Shown: piece after piece, positions 52,979-61,931 of the stretch
Layout of the letters: the number at the start of each line of letters is the position of its first letter
Numbering within the stretch: the first letter of the stretch is position 1
Assembly (NCBI RefSeq): GCF_001650025.1
Contig: NZ_LVVY01000091.1
Span: 42,309-106,308, forward strand
DNA from: Devosia elaeis
Lineage (GTDB): Bacteria > Pseudomonadota > Alphaproteobacteria > Rhizobiales > Devosiaceae
DNA length: 64,000 nt
Reading direction: 5' to 3'
Position numbers and translations under genes: made by a program
The notes under the pieces: generated by a model
Database searches by the model: none
Told to the model about the DNA's origin: nothing
Seen by the model: the letters and a program-made list of their open reading frames with translations, nothing else

Positions 52979-53539
52979 CCTCGCCGCCACCACGCCGCGC
53001 AGCCTGGCCGCGGCTTTGGGGGCGATGTCGTCCAGCATGGCGATGTCGTGCCATTGGGCGGCGTGGACTTCGTCCAGTTGCGCGACGAGGGGCGCGGCCG
53101 GGTCGGCGATGAAGAGATATTGCAGATCGTGATGGACATGGGCCGGCTCGTTGCGGGCCGGCTTGCCGGGGACGTCGTGGCTGTCGATGACGAAGGGCAC
53201 GTCGCTGTCCCGGTGCCAGGGATGCAGGGCGGCATGGGCGATGCCGGTTTCCTCCACCGCCTCGCGCAGGGCCGAGATATGGAAGAAGGCGGCCGGCTCG
53301 TAATGCCCGCCCGGTTGCAGCCAGCGGCCGATGGTGACGTGGTCGATGAGCAGCGTCCGGCGATGATCGGGCGAGACAATGAGGGCGCTGGTGGTAACAT
53401 GGCCGGGCAAGGTCTCGCGCCGGTCGAGCGCATGGCCCGCTTCCATCTGCCAGCGCAGCAGCGAAAGATGCTCGCCGGGGCCGGCGATTTCGGCGCGATA
53501 GCGGCTGACTGCGGCGGCGAGCGCCTCGGCGAAGACCAT
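52886..53539 (-). CDS. NUDIX hydrolase with repeat-derived C-terminus
   Basis: A protein of 217 residues from ATG 53539. The Nudix box is in the GGHYEP...LREAVEETGI form (about 77-100), typical of the subgroup with LQPGGH before the box. It hydrolyses a nucleoside-diphosphate-linked substrate that cannot be named. The domain proper seems to end near RLRGVVAAR; the last ~28 codons, including the stop, lie in the third copy of the tandem repeat (NEGGGRHLPHDPATHRSS and onward), so the original 3' end was replaced. Confidence 0.85.
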   Translation of the reverse strand: MVFAEALAAAVSRYRAEIAGPGEHLSLLRWQMEAGHALDRRETLPGHVTTSALIVSPDHRRTLLIDHVTIGRWLQPGGHYEPAAFFHISALREAVEETGIAHAALHPWHRDSDVPFVIDSHDVPGKPARNEPAHVHHDLQYLFIADPAAPLVAQLDEVHAAQWHDIAMLDDIAPKAAARLRGVVAARGNEGGGRHLPHDPATHRSSPSGLTRGRSHD

Positions 53540-53659
53540 GTCATGTCCTTTCCGGTGGTTCAGATGAGAATGCGAGCGGCGCTCAGGGATGGCGGCCAGG
53601 GGGCTGGCCATAGCTCACGATATGGGCGTTTCGTGGGTTATAGAACGCGTTTCCATGCC

Positions 53660-54211
53660 TCACGCGGCCGGGCGGGGGCCGCAGGTGAGTTTGGAGAGTT
53701 CCTGCTCGAAGCGGGGGCGCATGATTTCGTGGGGGGGCGCCAGGCGGACGAGGATGAAGAGGTCGTCGTCGCGCGATTCCACCACCAGCAGGCCTTCGGC
53801 GATGTCGATCTGCTGCTGGGCGAGCAGGCGGGTCTGGTCGGCATTGAAGATGCCCAGTTCGACATTCTGCCCGATGCCGTCGCGATTGGTGGTGGAATAG
53901 GTGACGATGCCGGCCTGGTTGTAGATGGCGACCGACCAGAAGGCGTCGGGCAATATGCCGCTGAGATAGGCGGGGCCATCGGCCAGGTCCACCTGGCAGA
54001 GGCCATAGCTGAGCTCGGTATCGATATGGAACGGGTTGGGCTCGCCCGGCAGCGCGGGCGGCAGGATGACCACGCGGTTGCGCGCCTCGAGCTGGGTGAT
54101 GCGGGTCCAGGTCGTGTCCTCCGCGAGCAGGGGCAGCATGAGGATGGTGACGAGATGGATGAGCCCGCCCAGCAGGAGGCCGCCCAGGAGCCAGAGCAGG
54201 GTGCGGATCAT
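53660..54211 (-). CDS. DUF1254-family membrane-anchored protein
   Basis: A protein of 183 residues from ATG 54211, which overlaps the previous stop (ATGA) and has GGGAGG seven bases upstream. An N-terminal helix (LLWLLGGLLLGGLIHLVTILML) anchors a periplasmic part with PAYLSGILPDAFWSVAIYNQAGIVTYSTTNRDGIGQNVELGIFNADQTRLL, matching the DUF1254 half of the DUF1254/DUF1214 pair. In many bacteria the two halves form one protein; here they are separate, coupled genes. The function is unknown. Confidence 0.8.
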   Translation of the reverse strand: MIRTLLWLLGGLLLGGLIHLVTILMLPLLAEDTTWTRITQLEARNRVVILPPALPGEPNPFHIDTELSYGLCQVDLADGPAYLSGILPDAFWSVAIYNQAGIVTYSTTNRDGIGQNVELGIFNADQTRLLAQQQIDIAEGLLVVESRDDDLFILVRLAPPHEIMRPRFEQELSKLTCGPRPAA

Positions 54212-54783
54212 CGGCATGCCTCCCGGGTGATGGCGGGCATGGTGGTGTCGGCGGAGCTGAAGCCGGTGAGCGCGGTGGTGTCGTAGAGCGTCATCACCAG
54301 GCTGAAGGGGCCGGTGCCGGTGAGTTCCAGCCAATTGCCGGGCCGGAGCGCGGTGCCGACATGGATGCGGAGGGCGCCGTCGGGGGCGCGGGCGATTTCG
54401 CTGGAGCGCAGGGCGGCATCGCTGCCCGGCGCGGCCAGATTGACCCAGTCGCCGTCGATGGCGGCCAGGGTCCAGAAGCTGGAGACCGGGCTGCGTCCAT
54501 CCAGGCGGTAGGAACAGGCGAGATCGAGCGGCTCGCCGGCGCTGTCGGCACGGGCGATGAATTGCAGGCCCTCGCTGCGCCCCAGATGCAGCGCCGCCTC
54601 GCGGGCAATATGGGCGCGGGTATAGGGATTGGGCAGGGGAGAGCCGATATCGGGCCAGGTGGTCCAGGCCCCCAATTGCGTGGCGCCGAACAGGCGGCCA
54701 TCGGTGAGCGCCGAATAGGACAGGCCGAACCCGGTGGCCAGGGCCAAAGCGATCGACAGGAGCAGGCGCAGGACGAAACGCAC
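54208..54783 (-). CDS. DUF1214-family exported protein
   Basis: A protein of 191 residues with an N-terminal signal or membrane helix (FVLRLLLSIALALATGFGLSYSAL). The DUF1214 pattern is seen in NPYTRAHIAREAALHLGRSEGLQFIARADSAGEPLDLACSYRLDG and SFWTLAAIDGDW, then NWLELTGTGPFSLVMTLYDTTA near the C-terminus. It is the upstream partner of the DUF1254 gene. Confidence 0.85.
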   Translation of the reverse strand: MRFVLRLLLSIALALATGFGLSYSALTDGRLFGATQLGAWTTWPDIGSPLPNPYTRAHIAREAALHLGRSEGLQFIARADSAGEPLDLACSYRLDGRSPVSSFWTLAAIDGDWVNLAAPGSDAALRSSEIARAPDGALRIHVGTALRPGNWLELTGTGPFSLVMTLYDTTALTGFSSADTTMPAITREACR

Positions 54784-54981
54784 GGATCAGCTTCTCTGCG
54801 AATGGGGCATGGGATGGCCGGACCGGCTGCGTTGGCGACGCCCTAGGCTATAGCAACGGGCCGGGCGCGGCGAAAGGCGCTTGTCCGGCAAGTTTTGGTT
54901 TTGCGCGCCGGGCAGGGAGCTTGCGCGGACGGGCCACATCAGGGCAGGGAGCTGCGATTTCCCGAAAATGGCGGTGGTCCG

Positions 54982-55455
54982 ATGCGCGCATTGATGGTTC
55001 CCGTGATCCTGGCGCTGAGCGTGGCGCCGGCAGGCGGGGGCGAGCTGAGGCCGCACGGTATCGTGTCGCGCCTGGATACGTCCGAATGGGTGGGGGATTT
55101 CTTCGCCGATGCGGAGCGGTCGATCACGATCTTCTTGTGGGACAGGAACACCTTGCAGATCGACGGGCTGTTCACGATCGGCCTGCTCGATCCCGATCGG
55201 CGGGCGGCGGGGAATGTGGAGAATGCGCAATTCTCGGTGCGCATTCCGGACCGCGACATCCATGTCGATAATCAGATCGCGTTCATGCTGGGGCCGGATG
55301 GAGCCCTGCCGCCCGGCGAGGCCGGGCCGGACGATTGCGTGCTGGTGCTGCGGCTCGACTGGAACATCAACTGGATCGATGTGACCGAGAGCGGGACCTG
55401 CATGGCCGCGTTTGCGGGCCGCTACGAATATCGCCCCATCGACCAGGACGATTAA
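54982..55455 (+). CDS. Exported protein of unknown function
   Basis: A protein of 157 residues with a signal peptide (MRALMVPVILALSVAPAGGGE). The mature part (ELRPHGIVSRLDTSEWVGDFFADAERSITIFLWDRNTLQIDGLFTIGL) looks like a beta-rich domain. Two cysteines (DDCVLVL, SGTCMAAF) may form a disulfide. The stop overlaps the convergent penicillin-binding-protein gene by four bases. I recognise no family. Confidence 0.6.
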   Translation: MRALMVPVILALSVAPAGGGELRPHGIVSRLDTSEWVGDFFADAERSITIFLWDRNTLQIDGLFTIGLLDPDRRAAGNVENAQFSVRIPDRDIHVDNQIAFMLGPDGALPPGEAGPDDCVLVLRLDWNINWIDVTESGTCMAAFAGRYEYRPIDQDD

Positions 55456-57617
55456 AGCCCGACCGCACCGGGTGCCGCCGGGGCGCTGGCGGTGTCGCTG
55501 AGGCCGGTATTTCTGGCCAGATTGGTCTCGAAACGGGTGGCGAGATCGAGCAGCTTGCGGGCGGCGGCGGGTTTCAGGCTGGGCGGACGCTCGGGCGCCA
55601 GCTCCTCCACCGCATCGAGATCGGCATCGGCGATGATGCGCTGGGGCGGCACGAAATCGACGCCGAACACCGGCTCCACCTCGATATTGGTGTGGGCGAA
55701 GGCCATGAATTTCTGCCAGGCCATGGTGGGCAGCAGGCCCCCGGTGAGATTGTTGGTGGGGCGGTAATCGTCATTGCCCAGCCAGACGGCGGCGACGTAA
55801 TTGCCGGTGAAGCCGGCGAACCAGGCATCGCGATAGGAGGTGGTGGTGCCGGTCTTGCCCAGGGCCGGCACGCCCTCGATCTGGGCGCGGGTGCCGGTGC
55901 CGCTGGTGACCACGGCGCGCATCATCTGGTTCATATAGGCCACGGTCTGCTCGGAGAGCACGCGGGGCTTTTCCGCATGCACGTCGTGTTCCCAGATGAG
56001 GTTCTCGTTGAGATCGGTCATGCGGGTGAGGCCATAGGCCTGCGTCTTGAGGCCGTGATTGGCGAAGACCGCGTAGGACGAGGTCATGTCCAGCACCGAG
56101 ACCGAGGCCACGCCCAGGGCCAGCGAGCGGGTGACCGGATATTCCTGGCGCAGGCCCATGCGATAGCTGAGCTGGGCGATGGCGTCGCGCCCGGTCTTGA
56201 TCGAGAGGGTGACCGGTACGGTATTGATGGAGGCGGCGAAGGCGCTGAGCAGCGTGGTTTGCCCGCGATAGGAGCGGCCGTAATTCTGCGGGCACCAATC
56301 GCCGATGCAGACCGGGCGGTCCGAAATGGTGTCGGAGGGCTTGAGGCCCAATTGCTCGAAGGCCTCGGCATAGACGAAGGGCTTGTAGGACGAGCCGGGC
56401 TGGCGGGTGGAGACGATGGCGCGGTTGAACTGGCTCTTGGCGTAATCGGTGCCGCCCACCATGGCACGGATGGCGCCTTCGGTATCGGTCACCACCATGG
56501 CGCCCTGCTCGACCCGATATTGCTGGCCCTGCTCGCGGATCACCGAATTGATCGCTTCCTCGGCATAGGCCTGCAGCGTGGTGTCGATAGTGGTGCGGAC
56601 GATGAAATTATTGCCCGGCGCGTTGTTTTCATCGATCAGGCGCTTGGATTCCTCGAAGGCGTAATCGAGGAAATAGCCCGGCGAATTGGCGTCGGCCGTG
56701 CGATCGACCGGCGAGGCGGGATGGCGGCGGGCGGCGGTGACCTGGCCCTCGGTGAGGAAGCCGGCGGCCACCAGATTGGTCAGCACCACATTGGCGCGGC
56801 CGCGCGCGGCGGCGAGATCGATATGGGGCGCCCAGCGGCCCGGCGCCTTGTAGAGGCCCGACAGCATGGCCGCTTCGGCCAGGGAAATGTCCTGGATGCG
56901 CTTGCCGAAATAATAATCGGCCGCGGCCACGACCCCGAAATTGCCGCCGCCCATATAGGCGCGGTCGAGATAGAGCTTGAGGATCTGGTCCTTGGAATAA
57001 TGCCATTCCAGCCAGACCGAGAGAAAGGCCTCGACGATCTTGCGCTCGATGGTGCGCTCGGAGGAGAGGAAGAGCTGCTTGGCCAATTGCTGGGTGATCG
57101 AGGAGCCGCCATGCATGGACGTATCGCCGGTGGCATTGGTCATCAGCGCGCGCAGGGTGCCCAGGACATCGACGCCGAAATGCTCGTAGAAGCGCCGGTC
57201 CTCGGTGGCGAGCGTGGCCTTGATGAGATAGTCCGGCATCTGGTCCAGGGCGACGCTGTCGTCGGAGCGGATGCCGCGCCGGCCGATCTCGTTGCCGAAG
57301 CGATCGAGGAAGACGACCGAATAATCCTCCGCCTTGTTGAGGATGCCGCGATCGATGATGTCGAAGGCGGGCATGGCGAGCGCGGTGACCAGCACGCAGC
57401 CAATGGCCCCGAAGGTGAAGGCGTCGGAGAGGATTTCGACGAAGAAGCGCCTGATGCCGCTGACATGGAAGCGGTTCATGAAATCCTGGTAGCGCGTATA
57501 GGCCCGGCCCAGGGCCTGCCAGAATTCGTAGAGCGAGGAATCCAGCCATGCATCGGCCGCCAGCATGCCGCCGGACGATTTGCGCTTCTTTTCCCTGGTA
57601 TAGAACGGATCCTGCAC
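55452..57617 (-). CDS. Bifunctional penicillin-binding protein (class A, PBP1-type)
   Basis: About 721 residues from the GTG at 57617; a TTG at 57668 would add 17. Start choice is uncertain. It has a cytoplasmic N-terminus, one membrane helix ([19 protein letters not shown]), a GT51 glycosyltransferase domain ([43 protein letters not shown]) and a transpeptidase domain with [10 protein letters not shown] (Ser-x2-Lys), SINT in place of Ser-x-Asn, and the [18 protein letters not shown] box. It polymerises and cross-links peptidoglycan. It is monocistronic. Confidence 0.9.
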   Translation of the reverse strand: MQDPFYTREKKRKSSGGMLAADAWLDSSLYEFWQALGRAYTRYQDFMNRFHVSGIRRFFVEILSDAFTFGAIGCVLVTALAMPAFDIIDRGILNKAEDYSVVFLDRFGNEIGRRGIRSDDSVALDQMPDYLIKATLATEDRRFYEHFGVDVLGTLRALMTNATGDTSMHGGSSITQQLAKQLFLSSERTIERKIVEAFLSVWLEWHYSKDQILKLYLDRAYMGGGNFGVVAAADYYFGKRIQDISLAEAAMLSGLYKAPGRWAPHIDLAAARGRANVVLTNLVAAGFLTEGQVTAARRHPASPVDRTADANSPGYFLDYAFEESKRLIDENNAPGNNFIVRTTIDTTLQAYAEEAINSVIREQGQQYRVEQGAMVVTDTEGAIRAMVGGTDYAKSQFNRAIVSTRQPGSSYKPFVYAEAFEQLGLKPSDTISDRPVCIGDWCPQNYGRSYRGQTTLLSAFAASINTVPVTLSIKTGRDAIAQLSYRMGLRQEYPVTRSLALGVASVSVLDMTSSYAVFANHGLKTQAYGLTRMTDLNENLIWEHDVHAEKPRVLSEQTVAYMNQMMRAVVTSGTGTRAQIEGVPALGKTGTTTSYRDAWFAGFTGNYVAAVWLGNDDYRPTNNLTGGLLPTMAWQKFMAFAHTNIEVEPVFGVDFVPPQRIIADADLDAVEELAPERPPSLKPAAARKLLDLATRFETNLARNTGLSDTASAPAAPGAVGL

Positions 57618-57750
57618 GCCGATCCCCGGAGCCACCTGGCCGCATGGTTGTCGCCAATACGCGACCAATGCAACACAATCGCTGGAATATGATTGCCTTT
57701 GCCGTCCGGCAAGCGCAAACCGGCAACATCATGAACCGCCAAGGGTAAAC

Positions 57751-58206
57751 ATGGCCTTTTGGGAAGAAAAATCGCTGGAGGAAATGTCGCCGTCCGAGTG
57801 GGAAGCGCTCTGCGACGGCTGCGGGCGCTGCTGCCTCATCAAGCTCGAGGACGAGGATAGCGGCACGCTCATCACCTCCGACGTGCGCTGCAAGCTGCTG
57901 GACGGCGATAGCTGCGCCTGCACCGATTATCCCAACAGGCAGAAAAAGGTGCCCGACTGCATCAAGCTGACGCCGGACAATGTGCGGGAGATCCCCTGGA
58001 TTCCCACGACCTGCGCCTATCGGCGGCTGGCGGAAGGCAAGGGACTGGCCTGGTGGCATCCGCTGGTTTCAGGCGATCCGCAGACCGTGGTGGATGTGGG
58101 CGTGTCGGTGAAGGGGCGGACATTCCTCGAAACGGAAATCGACCCCGAGGACTGGGAAGAGCACGCGGTGGACTGGCCGGAATTCGAACCGCCCGAGCAT
58201 CTGTAG
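57751..58206 (+). CDS. YcgN family cysteine-cluster protein (UPF0260)
   Basis: A protein of 151 residues, full length. It contains the cysteine cluster [15 protein letters not shown] (about 21-35), further Cys in [26 protein letters not shown], and CAYR near 88, the arrangement of the YcgN/YkgJ-like zinc- or iron-binding family. The function is unknown. It is divergent from the PBP gene. Confidence 0.9.
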   Translation: MAFWEEKSLEEMSPSEWEALCDGCGRCCLIKLEDEDSGTLITSDVRCKLLDGDSCACTDYPNRQKKVPDCIKLTPDNVREIPWIPTTCAYRRLAEGKGLAWWHPLVSGDPQTVVDVGVSVKGRTFLETEIDPEDWEEHAVDWPEFEPPEHL

Positions 58207-58293
58207 GACGCCTGATCGGGACAAGGCCTTACCTCCTGTTAACCATTCTGTGGCCAGATCGGCGGGAGGCAAACAGGGCCCAGGACAGGCTGG

Positions 58294-58923
58294 ATGAACA
58301 GGGTGACCATGAGCGGCAATGACAGCTTCTGGGTCCGGGTGCGCGCAGTGCTCGGCCGGAACCCTGCCGAACCCGCCTATGGCCAATCGGCCATCGGCAA
58401 TCCCGAGAAGAAATCCCGGCCCGCCCAGCGCATCGAGGAAGAATTGCGCCGGGGCTGGACCGAGTCGGCGCAGCGCCATGTGTCGCTCTGCGTGCTGGCC
58501 ATGGAAATGGACCGCTATCCCGAATATTTCGCTGCCTATGGCAAGGACGTGGTGGAGCACAGCCTCGATCACCTGCTGGAGACGATCAGGCCGCTGCTGC
58601 CGGCGCCGTCGATCCACTGCCTGCGCCAGGGGCGCGCCGGCTTCGTGCTGGTGCTGCCGGACATGCCGGTGCTGATGGCGCGCGACCTGGCCAGCCGCAT
58701 CGCCAAGGCCATCCGCCAGGAAAACCTGCCCAACAGGGAAAGCCATGCCGGCCAGGTGACGCTGAGCATGGGCCTGGCCATCACAAATCCGCAGGGCGGC
58801 TTCGACCGCGCCGTGCTGCACAATGCCAACCAGGCCGTCAAACGCGCCCAGCGCCGGGGCCTGGCGCGGCTCGAAGTCATGGACCTGCGCGCCAAGCCCG
58901 AAAAGCGGAAGAAGGCGGCTTAG
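58294..58923 (+). CDS. Degenerate GGDEF-domain protein
   Basis: A protein of 209 residues. Residues about 65-195 follow the GGDEF fold (VSLCVLAMEMDRYPEYFAAYGKDVVEHSLDHLLETIRPLL, LSMGLAITNPQGGFDRAVLHNANQAVKRAQRRG), but the active-site loop reads RQGRAGFV in place of GGDEF, so cyclase activity is not expected. There are no membrane helices. It may be a non-enzymatic binding or scaffold protein. A short basic tail (AKPEKRKKAA) ends it. Confidence 0.75.
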   Translation: MNRVTMSGNDSFWVRVRAVLGRNPAEPAYGQSAIGNPEKKSRPAQRIEEELRRGWTESAQRHVSLCVLAMEMDRYPEYFAAYGKDVVEHSLDHLLETIRPLLPAPSIHCLRQGRAGFVLVLPDMPVLMARDLASRIAKAIRQENLPNRESHAGQVTLSMGLAITNPQGGFDRAVLHNANQAVKRAQRRGLARLEVMDLRAKPEKRKKAA

Positions 58924-58963
58924 GGGGCGTTTGCCCGAGGGTTGATCTAGCGCTTGCTGCATG

Positions 58964-59056
58964 AGACCTCATGGTGAGCCTGTCGAACCACGAGGTCGGG
59001 TGAGCGGAGGCCTGAGTGCCACGACGTCGTCCTTCGACGGACTCAGGATGAGGTCT
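58964..59056. repeat. 93-bp palindromic repeat (AGACCTCAT ... ATGAGGTCT family)
   Basis: Outer ends AGACCTCAT / ATGAGGTCT enclose GTGAGCCTGTCGAACCACGAGG and CCTTCGACGGACTCAGG. It is an intact copy of the element at 22586-22680, in the opposite orientation. Confidence 0.8.
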
Positions 59057-59095
59057 GTTGAGGTTGTTTCGCTTCTACAGACCCAAATGTCAGGC

Positions 59096-59320
59096 CTATT
59101 TTTTCCGGAACAGGCTAGCCAACAATCCCCATACACTCCAGGAAGTACGGGAATAAGTTCTATTATAAGCGGCACGCTTTGGATTGGTCAGCCAGCCCCA
59201 GCCGCGCGGCGCCTTAAGGCCAAGATTATGCCGAATAATCCTCTTGGCTGAGGTTCGAGCAGCAAAACTCTTCTTCAGCGAAGGTTTACGAAATCCGAAT
59301 GGTGAGCGACGCCGTGCCAT
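59096..59320 (-). CDS. Small basic protein with C-terminal hydrophobic segment, probably acquired
   Basis: A protein of 74 residues from ATG 59320 (GGGGAAAG upstream). It is very basic (MARRRSPFGFRKPSLKK; RTSAKRIIRHNLGLKAPRGWGWLTNPKRAAYNRTYSRTS) and ends in a short hydrophobic stretch (WGLLASLF) and RKK. A hand count gives about 52% GC, well below the surrounding genes. I recall similar small proteins in many unrelated proteobacteria, probably mobile-element passengers, but cannot name a family. Confidence 0.6.
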   Translation of the reverse strand: MARRRSPFGFRKPSLKKSFAARTSAKRIIRHNLGLKAPRGWGWLTNPKRAAYNRTYSRTSWSVWGLLASLFRKK

Positions 59321-60028
59321 GTCTTTCCCCCTTTGGATCAGAAAATACTGCGGGCAGACACAATGCAAGCCCGAGGGCAGCGCGGTGGATGCGTCAATCA
59401 AGGAGCTGAAAGAGGCGCCGAACTAAACACTCCGCCACAAGGGAGGAGTCTCAAATTTTGTCTTCCGTGCTGTTCTGCACCCCCTCCTAGCTACGCTAGG
59501 GCCTGTCGGCCAAGCTGCGCTCCGCCATTCGCGCATAGCGCTCATGGCCTTCTCACCTCAAATCTCTCCACTGGAGAGATTTGCCCTGCGGGCCGGTTCG
59601 AAGCCCATCAAGGGGGAGGTGGGGTTCGGTGTTTGCCGCATGATCCCCACCCGCAGCTCGTCACCCTCGGGCTTGACCCGAGGGCCATGCCGTCGCGCGA
59701 TGGATTGCCGGGACAAGCCCGGCAATGACGGTGAAAATAGTGTCGCGGCCGTGCTTTGCTCCGCATTTCACCACGAGGGCTTTCCTTACCCACGGAGTCA
59801 TTCCCGCGACAGCGGGAACCCCTGTTTGCGGCCTTTATATCGGGAACGGAGGTCCCCGCTTTCGCGGGGATGACATCGTGAAAATTCACGTAATGACGCG
59901 CCCTAAGTAAATGACCCGGCGAATGAGTGGAGCTCCCCGGAGCGCGGGACGCCAGTGCGTGGTTGCCATCTAGTTCCTTCTTCCCTAAAAGGCCCGTCCC
60001 CTCGCGCTACTTTCCGGACGGTTTTCCC
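59321..60028. other. 708-bp intergenic region filled with decayed palindromic repeats
   Basis: No gene was seen. It contains a CCCTCGGG-CTTGA-CCCGAGGG palindrome (about 59655-59685), an adjacent GCCGGGACAAGCCCGGC hairpin (about 59706-59722) and a CCGCGACAGCGG ... CCCCGCTTTCGCGGGG pair with outer GTCATTCCC / GGGGATGAC ends (about 59798-59873). An ACTGGAGAGATTTGCCCT-like stretch recalls other intergenic repeat debris. Confidence 0.6.
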
Positions 60029-61294
60029 ATGACGCTGGCTTGCGGCCTCGATTTCGGCACGTCCAATTCGACCCTGGGGCGGGTCGGTCCCGATGGGCAG
60101 CCGCAGCTTTTGGCGCTGGAGGATGGGCAGGCGACCATGCCCAGCGTGCTGTTTTTCGGCTTCGAGGACGATCGCGTCCATTTCGGGCGGGCGGCTTTGG
60201 CCGAATATGTGACCGGGGCCGAGGGGCGGCTGATGCGGTCGCTGAAAAGCGTGCTGGGTACGGCACTTTTCGCCGATACGACCCGGGTGAAGGCGCGGCG
60301 GCTGGGGTTCGGGGAGATCATCGGCACCTATATCGGGGAATTGAAGCGGCGGGCCGAGGCCGAGCTGGGCGCGGAGCTGACGCGGGTGGTGATGGGCCGG
60401 CCGGTGCAATTCGTGGATGACGATGCCGAGGCCGACCGCATGGCGCAGGGGCAATTGGAAGCGGCCGTGCGGGCGCAGGGCTTCGAGGAGATCGCGTTTC
60501 AGTTCGAACCCATCGCCGCCGCCCTCGACTATGAGCGGCAGGTGAGCGGGGAGAAGCTGGCGCTGATCGTCGACCTGGGCGGCGGCACCTCGGACTTTTC
60601 GCTGGTGCGCGTCTCGCCGGCGCGGGCCGGGGCGGCGGATCGCTCGGGGGATATCCTGGCGACGGCGGGCGTCCATATCGGCGGCACCGATTTCGACCGG
60701 CTGCTCGCCATGAGCCGGATCATGCCGGAACTGGGGCTGGGCTCGCGCACCCGGGACGGCAAGAGGCATTTGCCGGTGGCGCCCTATTACGATCTGTCCA
60801 CCTGGCACCGCATCAACCGGCTCTACGATCCGCAGGCCCTGCGCGACCTGCGCTCCACCCTGCGCGAGGCGATCGAGGCGGAGCGGGTGCGCACCATGAT
60901 CATGCTGGTGGAGGACAGGCTGGGGCACCGGCTGATCGGGGCGGTGGAAGCGGCCAAGATCGCGCTGTCGGACGCGACGGAGACCGATTTCGTCTTTCCG
61001 GTGCGGGACCGGGATATCCGGACCACGATCAGCGTGGGGCAATTGGCCGAGGCGCTGGCCGATTCGGTGGCGCGGCTGGAAGCGACCATCGGGGAAACGC
61101 TGCGACGCGCGGGCATCGGCGCCGACGCGGTGGATAGCCTGATCCTGACCGGCGGTTCGACGCTGGTGCCGGCGGTGTCGCGCCGGCTCGGGGCGCTGTT
61201 TCCGGAGGCGGAGGTGGTGCGCACCGACGTGCTGGGCAGCGTGGGGCTGGGCCTGGCGCTGGAGGCGAAAAGGGTGTTCGGGCCGGGACACTAG
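60029..61294 (+). CDS. Hsp70-family ATPase, YegD-like
   Basis: A protein of 421 residues from ATG 60029. It has only the actin-like ATPase part of Hsp70: phosphate 1 loop CGLDFGTSNSTLG at the start, phosphate 2 loop LIVDLGGGTSDFSL near 180, and the adenosine loop LILTGGSTLVPAVSRRL near 375. The C-terminal substrate-binding domain of DnaK is absent, as in E. coli YegD. The partner and substrate are unknown. It lies just upstream of the phage/GTA remnant. Confidence 0.88.
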   Translation: MTLACGLDFGTSNSTLGRVGPDGQPQLLALEDGQATMPSVLFFGFEDDRVHFGRAALAEYVTGAEGRLMRSLKSVLGTALFADTTRVKARRLGFGEIIGTYIGELKRRAEAELGAELTRVVMGRPVQFVDDDAEADRMAQGQLEAAVRAQGFEEIAFQFEPIAAALDYERQVSGEKLALIVDLGGGTSDFSLVRVSPARAGAADRSGDILATAGVHIGGTDFDRLLAMSRIMPELGLGSRTRDGKRHLPVAPYYDLSTWHRINRLYDPQALRDLRSTLREAIEAERVRTMIMLVEDRLGHRLIGAVEAAKIALSDATETDFVFPVRDRDIRTTISVGQLAEALADSVARLEATIGETLRRAGIGADAVDSLILTGGSTLVPAVSRRLGALFPEAEVVRTDVLGSVGLGLALEAKRVFGPGH

Positions 61295-61511
61295 GCCGGT
61301 TCATCCCTGTCCGGATCAGGCCCAAAAAGAGACCGGGGGCCTCAAGATGGATCCCGGTCATTCGCCGGGATGACACCGGCGGATGGAGAATGTCCAAAAA
61401 AAAATCTCTCGATTTATCCCCCCGTCACGCTGGTCGGTTATGTTTATGGCATGGTCGACAAATTGGGTCGGCGGCGGGCGGAATGCCCCGGCACTTTCGG
61501 GAATTGCTGAA

Positions 61512-61931
61512 ATGGATGGAACGGGCACGGCGAGCCGGGAACGGCAGCCTGACTGGGCGACGATTCGCGCCGAATATGAGGGGCGGCTCTATGAGGCCCG
61601 CATGATCTGCAAGCGTCACGCCATCACCGTGTCGCAATTGCGCTACCGGCGCCAATGCGAGGGCTGGCTGAGCCAGCGCGAGCGGCGGCCGAAAGAGGCC
61701 GTGCTGGTGTCGCGGATGCTCAAAGTGCTGGAAAGACAGATCAGGGATTTGGAAATGAGCAAGGACGAACCCGTGGACAAGCGGACCAATACGCTCGCCA
61801 CACAGGTGAAGACGCTCGACAAGCTCATCGAGCTGGGCGCGGCGGAGCGTAATGTGGAGCCGGCCACGCGCAAGGATATGAACGATATTCGCGCCAAGCT
61901 GGCCCAGCGTCTTGCCCAGTCCCGACGCTAG
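61512..61931 (+). CDS. Small-terminase-like protein (GTA/prophage gene 1 position)
   Basis: A protein of 139 residues from ATG 61512; an upstream extension of the frame to 61383 has no support. The N-terminal half looks like a helix-turn-helix (WATIRAEYEGRLYEARMICKRHAITVSQLRYRRQCEGWL), followed by a helical C-terminal part (LVSRMLKVLERQIRDLEMSKDEPVDKRTNTLATQVKTLDKLIELG). Position directly before a large-terminase sequence and this layout fit the small terminase of alphaproteobacterial GTAs. Its 3' end overlaps the next frame by 20 bases. Confidence 0.6.
   Translation: MDGTGTASRERQPDWATIRAEYEGRLYEARMICKRHAITVSQLRYRRQCEGWLSQRERRPKEAVLVSRMLKVLERQIRDLEMSKDEPVDKRTNTLATQVKTLDKLIELGAAERNVEPATRKDMNDIRAKLAQRLAQSRR

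Noticed and set aside
59544..59873. Possible gene in the repeat-rich gap
   Set aside because: The frame is made of translated palindromic repeats with no ribosome binding site and no resemblance to a protein family.
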